The position numbers and the translations under genes were made by a program. This document shows, one piece after another, positions 59,011 through 64,000 of a stretch of 64,000 nt of DNA. Position 1 is the first letter of the stretch; each line of letters begins with the position of its first letter. A model generated the notes under the pieces. That model made no database searches, was not told the origin of the DNA, and was given only the letters and a program-made list of their open reading frames with translations. The stretch comes from an uncultured Rhodospirillales bacterium. Its GTDB lineage: Bacteria > Pseudomonadota > Alphaproteobacteria > ATCC43930 > CGMCC-115725. The stretch is taken from assembly GCA_903828515.1 (NCBI GenBank), contig CAIKMD010000007.1:558001-622000 (forward strand). The letters run 5' to 3'.

Positions 59011-60745
59011 GTTTACGACCCGCTGGACCGGGCAAGGTCACCAACAAAGAGCGGCGAATTTCGGGTGAATTCTCGTCAACGGGCTGAATTCCAACCAGCG
59101 AGGCCATGCGGCTGACCGTGCGCGAGACGCCCGGCGCCGCGACCCAGCCGCCGGTCGCGTACCCGAATGACGCCTTATCGCCATGCGGTTCATCGATCGA
59201 GATCATGACGAAGAAGCGCGGATCGTTGATCGGGAAGACGCCGGCGAAGGACGAGATCAGGGATTTGGTGTTGTAGCCTTTGCCGGAAACTTTCTCGGCC
59301 GTGCCTGTCTTGCCACCGACCAGATAGCCGGGTGCCTCGGCCATCTTGCCGGTGCCCTTCTCGACGACGAGACGCAGCAGCTTGCGCAGTTCGACCGAGG
59401 TCCCGGCCGATAGCACCTGCGTCGCGGTGGCCGGTTGATCCTTCGGCGATTTCAGCAATGTCGCGCGATAGAGCCGGCCGCCATTGACGACGGCGCCGAC
59501 GGCGCTCGCGATCTGCAGCGGGCTGACCGAGATGCCGTGGCCGAAGCCGATGGTCATCGTGTTGATCGGACGCCAAACGCTCGGGAGGAGCGGCGCGGCG
59601 ATTTCGGGCAGTTCGAAGCTCGGCGCTTTCAGCAGGCCGAGCCGGCCGAGGAATTCGCGCTGGCGATCACCGCCGACATCGAGCGCCATCTTGGCCGCAC
59701 CGATATTCGACGAGTACATGAAGATCTCGGGCACCGAGAGCCAGCGGTTCTGCGCATGGTCGTCATGGATCGTGAAGCGATCGATCTGGATCGGATGGCT
59801 CGCGTCGTAGCCGCCGGTCATCGACGTGACATGCGCGTCGAGCGCCATCGCGGTGGTGAAGATCTTAAATACCGAACCGATTTCGTAAGTGCCGAGCGTG
59901 ACGCGGTTAAAGAGATTGCCGGCGGGCGAGGCGCCCGGATCGTTTGGATCGAAATCGGGCAGCGATACCAGCGCGAGGACTTCGCCGGTATTGACGTTCA
60001 TGATGATCCCGCTGCCGCCGGCGGCGCGGAATTGGGTCATCTGCTTGACGATCTCGTCGCGCAGGATCGCCTGGACGCGCAGATCGACGGCGAGTTCCAG
60101 CGGCTGCTTGCGGCCGCGTAGCACATCATCGAAGCCGCGCTCGATGCCGGCCTGGCCTTTATTGTCGATCCCGGCGAAGCCGACGACATGGGCGAAGGCG
60201 TTGCCTTGCGGGTAGATGCGCTTTTCCTCGTCCTGGAATTCGAAGCCTGGGATACCGAGGCGATTGACCGCCGCCATCTGGCGCGGGGTCAATTGTCGTT
60301 TGAGCCAGACGAAGCTCTTATCCGAGGCGAGCTTGGCGTAGACCTCGCCTTCGCTGAGATCGGGCAGGACGCCAACCAGTTTGTGCGCCGCGTCGCGCGG
60401 GTCGAGCATCTGCTTCGGATTGGCATAAAGCGACGGCGCGGCGAGCGTCGTCGCCAGCAGCGCGCCGTTGCGATCGACGATGTCGGCGCGGCTCGCCTCG
60501 ATCCGGCCGACCGGCACGGCGCGGACCTGCCGTCCGTCGCCCGCCTTGAAGCCCGCGACTTCGACGAGGCGCGCGCCGATGACCAGAAACGCGAGGCCCA
60601 ACAGCGCGCCGGTGATGATGAGACGCGTGTGGCTCATTTCGAGCGAGTGTTTCGCCGGGCCTTCCTGTGGCGCGGGACCGCACGGGCCGGGCCGGAAGTG
60701 ACGCGGGCGGCAGGGGTTCTCGTCGCGCGGCACGGTTTTGCTCAT
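58997..60745 (-). CDS. ftsI: Septal peptidoglycan transpeptidase FtsI (PBP3)
   Basis: 582-residue bitopic class B penicillin-binding protein. A basic/Pro-rich cytoplasmic tail of about 37 residues precedes the membrane helix LIITGALLGLAFLVIGARLVEV and a pedestal domain (IVDRNGALLATTL). The transpeptidase domain has SxxK as SVFK (Ser291, Lys294), SxN as SSN in MYSSNIGAAK, and KTG at about 479-481 (GGKTGTAEK). ATG 60745 overlaps the ftsL stop by 4 nt. Confidence 0.96.
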   Translation of the reverse strand: MSKTVPRDENPCRPRHFRPGPCGPAPQEGPAKHSLEMSHTRLIITGALLGLAFLVIGARLVEVAGFKAGDGRQVRAVPVGRIEASRADIVDRNGALLATTLAAPSLYANPKQMLDPRDAAHKLVGVLPDLSEGEVYAKLASDKSFVWLKRQLTPRQMAAVNRLGIPGFEFQDEEKRIYPQGNAFAHVVGFAGIDNKGQAGIERGFDDVLRGRKQPLELAVDLRVQAILRDEIVKQMTQFRAAGGSGIIMNVNTGEVLALVSLPDFDPNDPGASPAGNLFNRVTLGTYEIGSVFKIFTTAMALDAHVTSMTGGYDASHPIQIDRFTIHDDHAQNRWLSVPEIFMYSSNIGAAKMALDVGGDRQREFLGRLGLLKAPSFELPEIAAPLLPSVWRPINTMTIGFGHGISVSPLQIASAVGAVVNGGRLYRATLLKSPKDQPATATQVLSAGTSVELRKLLRLVVEKGTGKMAEAPGYLVGGKTGTAEKVSGKGYNTKSLISSFAGVFPINDPRFFVMISIDEPHGDKASFGYATGGWVAAPGVSRTVSRMASLVGIQPVDENSPEIRRSLLVTLPGPAGRKLASN

Positions 60746-61125
60746 GGCGTGATCCTCGTGCTGACGGTCGCAAGCCGTGGTCCAGCGATCTGCGCCGTCG
60801 GAACGGAAACGGGGGTGGCATTCGAAACCAGCGCGGCGGGCGTGCCGGCGCGTTCGGGAATGACGGGAAGGTCGGTGATCTGCGCGCCGGTGATGGCGCC
60901 GAGACCCAGGAATCGCGTGTTCAACCGGTCGAGCCGGCTCGGCTGCGTGAGGTAGCTCCACTCGGCATCGAGCACGCGGATCTGGTCGCGACCGTCGGCG
61001 ATCTGCTTGTTGAGACGCACCAGGGTTTCTTCCTGCTGCATCACTTCGTATTTCACCTGAAACATCGCGTAGCCCACGGCGACGACGAGCAGGAACCAGA
61101 CGATGATGGCGGGGCGCAGGATCAC
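60742..61125 (-). CDS. ftsL: Cell division protein FtsL-like
   Basis: 127-residue bitopic protein: membrane helix PAIIVWFLLVVAVGYAMF, then a coiled-coil stretch (QQEETLVRLNKQIADGRDQIRVLDAEWSYLTQPSRLDRLNTRFLGL) as in FtsL/FtsB. It starts at GTG 61125 overlapping the rsmH stop (GTGA) and ends with a 4-nt overlap on ftsI. Sequence similarity is low in this family, so the call rests on topology, the EWSYLTQPSRLDRL motif and gene position. Confidence 0.9.
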   Translation of the reverse strand: MILRPAIIVWFLLVVAVGYAMFQVKYEVMQQEETLVRLNKQIADGRDQIRVLDAEWSYLTQPSRLDRLNTRFLGLGAITGAQITDLPVIPERAGTPAALVSNATPVSVPTAQIAGPRLATVSTRITP

Positions 61126-62063
61126 GCGGCTTCCCCCCAGGGCGGCGCAGCCGTGCGTTCGGCCGCGCGCAGATGCGCCGAGCGTGCGCGCGGATTGCGA
61201 TGCGCTTCGGCGGCCGAGGCGGCGGTGGGCTTGCGGGTGATCAGACGGAAGCTCGGCGCCTGACGGATCTCGGTCGGGAAGTGGCGGCTGGTCTGCGGCG
61301 CCGCATCGCTGCGTGCGCGCAGGAAGGATTTCACGCGGCGATCTTCGAGCGAGTGAAATGAGACGACGGCCAACCGACCGCCGGGCTCGAGCATGCGCTC
61401 GGCGGCGGCGAGGCCGCGATCGAGTTCGCCGAGCTCGTCGTTGACGGCAATGCGCAGCGCCTGAAACGTGCGGGTCGCCGGATCGATCGTGCCGGTGTCA
61501 GGGACGACACGGCGCACGAGGGCGGCGAGTTCGGTGGTGCGCGAGAGGGGCCGGGCGGCGACGATCGCGCGGGCGATGCGGCGGGCGAAGCGCTCTTCGC
61601 CGTAATCGCGGATGATGTCGGTGAGCTGGGCTTCGGTGGCGCTGTTGACCAGATCGGCGGCGCTTTGCCCATCGTGTCCCATGCGCATGTCGAGCGGCCC
61701 GTCGGCGCGAAAGGAGAAGCCGCGCGCCGGATCGTCGATCTGGTTGGACGAGACGCCCAAGTCGAGCGCCACGCCGGCGACCGTCACGATCCCCAGCGGT
61801 GCGAGCAGTTGCTCCATTTCCGAAAACCGGCCCTCGATCACGGTGAGCCGACCGCGATAGAGCTGTTGCAGCGGTTCGCCGCGGCGGACTGCCTCGGCGT
61901 CGCGGTCGAGCGCGACGACGCGGCATTGAGCTGTGCGCAGCAAACCTTCGCTGTAGCCGCCGCCGCCGAACGTGCCGTCGAGATAGGACGCGCCGTCGCG
62001 CGGTTCGAGCGCCGCAATGACTTCGGCCAGAAGGACGGGGATGTGGCCACTCGGGCCGCTCAT
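61122..62063 (-). CDS. rsmH: 16S rRNA (cytosine-1402-N4)-methyltransferase
   Basis: 313-residue SAM methyltransferase (formerly MraW). HIPVLLAEVIAAL, YLDGTFGGGGYSEGLL, VVALDRDAEAV, GVALDLGVSSNQIDDPARGFSFRADGPLDMRM and the C-terminal RLAVVSFHSLEDRRVKSF with MITRKP-like FRLITRKP. Full length. It starts with an ATGA overlap on mraZ and ends in the GTG of ftsL. Confidence 0.96.
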   Translation of the reverse strand: MSGPSGHIPVLLAEVIAALEPRDGASYLDGTFGGGGYSEGLLRTAQCRVVALDRDAEAVRRGEPLQQLYRGRLTVIEGRFSEMEQLLAPLGIVTVAGVALDLGVSSNQIDDPARGFSFRADGPLDMRMGHDGQSAADLVNSATEAQLTDIIRDYGEERFARRIARAIVAARPLSRTTELAALVRRVVPDTGTIDPATRTFQALRIAVNDELGELDRGLAAAERMLEPGGRLAVVSFHSLEDRRVKSFLRARSDAAPQTSRHFPTEIRQAPSFRLITRKPTAASAAEAHRNPRARSAHLRAAERTAAPPWGEAA

Positions 62064-62518
62064 GTCGGCGGAGCCCCGCGCGGCGGCAGGGTGAGGCCGC
62101 GCACGAGTGCCCGCTCGCGCATGTCGGCCTGATGGCGGGTAAAGCGTTCGGGCTCCCAGATCTGGAAGGTGCGGCCTTGGCCGACGAAGGCGGCGTTCTC
62201 GGTGATCTTGGCGTAGTCGAGGAGCGCCGCCGGCAGGATGATGCGGCCTTCGCTGTCGAAGGCGAGTTGCTGTGAATCAGGCAGGATGGATGCGAGCGCC
62301 TCGCGCTCTTCGGAGAATTCGGGCAGCGCGTCGAGCCGATCGGTCAATTCTTCGAGCCGGTCGATGCCGCTGGCGTCGATCGCCGGAAGCTTGAGCGCGC
62401 GGTAAGCGATGACGCCGGGGAATTCCTGACCCGCCAATGCGGCGCGAAAGCTCGCCGGCACGGACACCCGGCCCTTGCGATCTATCTTGTTGATATAGGT
62501 GGATAAAAACAACGCCAC
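62060..62518 (-). CDS. mraZ: Transcriptional regulator MraZ
   Basis: 152-residue AbrB-like ring-forming DNA-binding protein that represses the dcw cluster. Two SpoVT/AbrB repeats: FLSTYINKIDRKGRVSVPASFRAAL and QQLAFDSEGRIILPAALLDYAKI, each with the DxKGR / DxEGR core. GTG 62518 was chosen because it gives the standard N-terminus and length; the ORF-track start adds 27 residues of no family similarity. A GGGGA site precedes it. TGGGN boxes lie about 85-120 nt upstream. Confidence 0.94.
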   Translation of the reverse strand: MALFLSTYINKIDRKGRVSVPASFRAALAGQEFPGVIAYRALKLPAIDASGIDRLEELTDRLDALPEFSEEREALASILPDSQQLAFDSEGRIILPAALLDYAKITENAAFVGQGRTFQIWEPERFTRHQADMRERALVRGLTLPPRGAPPT

Positions 62519-62600
62519 CGCAGGTCCCCGTTCCGCCGCCGACGCTCCAAGTCTTTGTCCCGGCGCCGCGCACCCGCCGTGCTGCGCAGCTCCCTGCATC

Positions 62601-62634
62601 TGGGACTAAATGGGATACCATGGGTAAATATGGG
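62601..62634. promoter_or_regulatory. MraZ operator: four TGGGN boxes at 10-bp spacing
   Basis: On the plus strand TGGGA-N5-TGGGA-N5-TGGGT-N5-TGGGC begin at 62601, 62611, 62621 and 62631, exactly one helical turn apart. TGGGN repeats with 5-nt spacers are the known MraZ recognition boxes. They cover the spacer and -10 of the mraZ promoter, so autorepression of the whole dcw cluster follows. Confidence 0.88.
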
Positions 62635-62641
62635 CTGTCAA
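62612..62641 (-). promoter_or_regulatory. mraZ/dcw promoter
   Basis: On the minus strand a consensus -35 TTGACA (62641-62636), an 18-nt spacer and a weak -10 TATCCC (62617-62612). The predicted transcript starts near 62605 with about 87 nt of leader before the mraZ GTG. The MraZ boxes overlap it. Confidence 0.65.
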
Positions 62642-62737
62642 ACATTTAGGCAGTAAAAATCAAGGCTTAGCGAGGGTTTCGGGGGATAATTCACTAATGC
62701 CCGAGTAATCATTCAAATAAAGGAAGTTTCCTCTTTT

Positions 62738-62774
62738 GTTCTCATTTGCACGGATGGTGCGTACGAATGAGAAC
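62738..62774. terminator. Strong hairpin between rnpB and mraZ
   Basis: GTTCTCATT...AATGAGAAC with an inner GTACG/CGTGC stem: about 14 base pairs with one small internal bulge and a 7-nt loop, 26 nt past the rnpB 3' end. On the minus strand no T-run follows, so it may be the rnpB 3'-end processing or termination structure, insulating it from the mraZ promoter. Confidence 0.5.
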
Positions 62775-62799
62775 ATCCGAAATTTTTGCTGATTTGAAA

Positions 62800-63207
62800 G
62801 TGCCAGACAGCCTGTAAGCCGGGTTCTGTCCGCACCCGAAGGTGCTGGATGACCATTCATCTGGGACGCCCGTTACCGGACGCCTCGCGCGACCGACCCG
62901 GACGGCGGCGCGGAAACCCGCCTGGCTCCGGATCGAAACCCGGTGCCTGCCGTCCCTACTTGGTCTTGCTCCCGGTGGGGTTTGCCCTGCCGTCGCCGTT
63001 ACCGGAGACGCGGTGCGCTCTTACCGCACCATTTCACCCTTGCCACCCCGCCCGGACCGAAATCCGCGAAGGGTTAGGCGGTATGTTTCTGTGGCACTTT
63101 CCCTGAGGTCGCCCTCGCCGGACGTTATCCGGCACCGTGCTTCCGTGGAGCCCGGACTTTCCTCGATCCATCTTGCGATGAACCGCGGTCATCCAGCCGT
63201 CTGGCAC
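62800..63207 (-). ncRNA. rnpB: RNase P RNA, bacterial type A
   Basis: Catalytic RNA of RNase P, about 408 nt. The minus strand reads the universal GAGGAAAGTCCGGGCTCC near the 5' end, GGTAAGAGCGCACCG and GGCAAACCCCACC in the middle, and GACAGAACCCGGCTTACAGG near the 3' end. The P1 helix closes the molecule: GTGCCAGAC at the 5' end pairs with GTCTGGCAC at the 3' end, which fixes both ends to within a few bases. The ORFs drawn across it are spurious. A promoter lies directly upstream. Confidence 0.96.
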
Positions 63208-63213
63208 GGGCGG

Positions 63214-63243
63214 CAGTTAGGCAGGCCTAGATGGCCAAGTCAA
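63214..63243 (-). promoter_or_regulatory. rnpB promoter
   Basis: -35 TTGACT (63243-63238), an 18-nt spacer, -10 TAACTG (63219-63214) on the minus strand. The expected start, 6-7 nt downstream, coincides with the 5' strand of helix P1. Confidence 0.6.
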
Positions 63244-63269
63244 ACGACAGAAAAAGTAAGGAGATTTTG

Positions 63270-63293
63270 GCAAGGATTCAGGAAATTCCTTGC
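63270..63293 (-). terminator. Possible terminator of the amidase gene
   Basis: GCAAGGA-N10-TCCTTGC overlaps the amidase stop codon and is followed after a few bases by a T-rich run (TTACTTTTT) on the minus strand. It is a short stem with a loose T-tract, so weak. Confidence 0.35.
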
Positions 63294-63955
63294 GCAACGA
63301 TGGCCAACCGCCGGGCAGTTTCGGCGTCGACTTTGCCGTCGCAGAGGGCCGGCCGCCAGTGACGCTGGAAGGCCGCGATGGCGGCTTGTGGCCGGGCGAT
63401 GGGATAGCCGATGGTCGTCAACAGGATTTCGGGCGCGATACCCGGTGGCGCTGGGTCGTGGTCGAAGTCGGGCCAGAATCCGATTCCGGCGCGGGCGAGA
63501 TGCGGCCAGTCGAACAGCTCGCCCGGATCCTGTTTACGCTCGGGTGCCACGTCGGAATGGCCGAGGACATGGCGGGTGGGGATCGGATGGCGGGCGAGAA
63601 TGGCTCGGGCGAGTTCTTCGAGCGCCTGCATCTGTAGCTCGGGGAAGGGGCGATAACCGAATTCATGCCCGGGATTAACCAGTTCGATGCCGATCGAGGC
63701 GCCGTTGATGTCGGTGCGGCCCCGCCATGACGACACACCGGCATGCCAGGCACGGCGCCCCTCGTCGACCAGGCGCCAGATCGCGCCGCCTTCGTCGATC
63801 AGATAGTGCGCGCTGACCTTGGCCGCGGGATCGCAGAGCCGGTCGAGCGCGGCGGCGGCCGATTCCATGCCGGTGTAATGCAGGATCAGCATGTCGACCG
63901 TGCCGTCGCCGGGCCGGGCATCGTGATTGGGCGAGGCACGATCGAGGATGCGCAT
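63278..63955 (-). CDS. N-acetylmuramoyl-L-alanine amidase (Amidase_2, AmiD/AmpD-like)
   Basis: 225-residue zinc amidase cleaving the bond between MurNAc and L-Ala of peptidoglycan fragments. Zinc and catalytic residues are readable in MLILHYTGM (His), RAWHAGVSSW, IGIELVNPG (Glu) and VLGHSDVAPERKQDPG (His, Asp, Lys). A C-terminal helical segment of about 50 residues (IGYPIARPQAAIAAFQRHWRP) is a peptidoglycan-binding-like module. No signal peptide is visible, so recycling in the cytoplasm (AmpD-like) is possible, although the domain layout is AmiD-like. ATG 63955 has no ribosome-binding site; TAGCAT lies 6 nt before it. Confidence 0.9.
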   Translation of the reverse strand: MRILDRASPNHDARPGDGTVDMLILHYTGMESAAAALDRLCDPAAKVSAHYLIDEGGAIWRLVDEGRRAWHAGVSSWRGRTDINGASIGIELVNPGHEFGYRPFPELQMQALEELARAILARHPIPTRHVLGHSDVAPERKQDPGELFDWPHLARAGIGFWPDFDHDPAPPGIAPEILLTTIGYPIARPQAAIAAFQRHWRPALCDGKVDAETARRLAIVAQGIS

Positions 63956-64000
63956 GGTGTCATGCTAGGCTATTTTCGCCGCTTCTGGTGAGGGAGAACG

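Noticed and set aside
62660-62860. 66-codon minus-strand ORF between rnpB and mraZ
   Set aside because: Overlaps the conserved 3' end of rnpB and the hairpin, and has no ribosome-binding site.
62842-63678. 278-codon plus-strand ORF across rnpB
   Set aside because: It reads through the RNase P RNA on its antisense strand and into the amidase gene; not coding.

Overview
The window is a high-GC chromosomal segment of an alphaproteobacterium, probably Rhodospirillales-like. The evidence is the complete alphaproteobacterial-style dcw cluster continuing into lpxC-bamD-recN-ligA, a type A RNase P RNA next to mraZ, and a DUF1127 protein. A -10 box of the Caulobacter type (GCTANAWC) is also present. 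No tRNA, rRNA, CRISPR array, insertion sequence or phage gene was seen. The species cannot be fixed from the sequence alone.

Layout. 1-12.9 kb is the accessory part. It holds a tandem pair of DHA2-type MFS transporters (the first cut by the window edge) and two paralogous orphan NitT/TauT-type substrate-binding proteins around a divergent PfkB-family kinase. A CoA-ester module follows: a thiolase-like protein without the nucleophilic cysteine, two overlapping family III CoA-transferases of which only the first keeps the catalytic Asp, and a double hot-dog dehydratase. Next come a BNR/Asp-box propeller, a MAPEG protein and a type I extradiol dioxygenase. 12.9-17.4 kb (minus strand) carries an alkaline-phosphatase-superfamily enzyme, PhoD, a PrcB_C-domain protein and YccF. 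17.4-27.6 kb holds ettA, mlaC, a methionine-cycle operon (ArsR-methyltransferase fusion regulator, metF, metH), a third orphan substrate-binding protein, a class II aldolase and a hot-dog thioesterase. 27.8-37.7 kb holds a diguanylate cyclase, an ion transporter, uvrD-prmA-uppP in overlapping order, a zinc-type CDF exporter, a DUF1127 protein and aminopeptidase P.

37.7-62.6 kb is one long minus-strand block. In transcription order it is mraZ-rsmH-ftsL-ftsI-murE-murF-mraY-murD-ftsW-murG-murC-murB-ddl-ftsQ-ftsA-ftsZ-lpxC-bamD-recN-ligA, followed by a lower-GC membrane protein and a 42-codon membrane ORF not in the ORF track. Ten junctions in the dcw part are 4-nt stop/start overlaps, which suggests translational coupling. 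Upstream of mraZ there are four TGGGN boxes at exact 10-bp spacing between and over a TTGACA promoter, a textbook MraZ autoregulatory operator. Upstream of that, rnpB and an N-acetylmuramoyl-L-alanine amidase also lie on the minus strand.

How it works together. The right half is housekeeping: peptidoglycan precursor synthesis, the divisome, lipid A commitment, outer-membrane assembly and DNA repair/ligation. The metF/metH operon is probably controlled by its own SAH/SAM-sensing fusion regulator through a palindrome over the promoter. The most novel-looking material is the 2.6-12.9 kb CoA-ester cluster of unknown substrate, the low-GC pair behind ligA, and several genes whose -10 box sits about 6 nt from the start codon, suggesting leaderless mRNAs.
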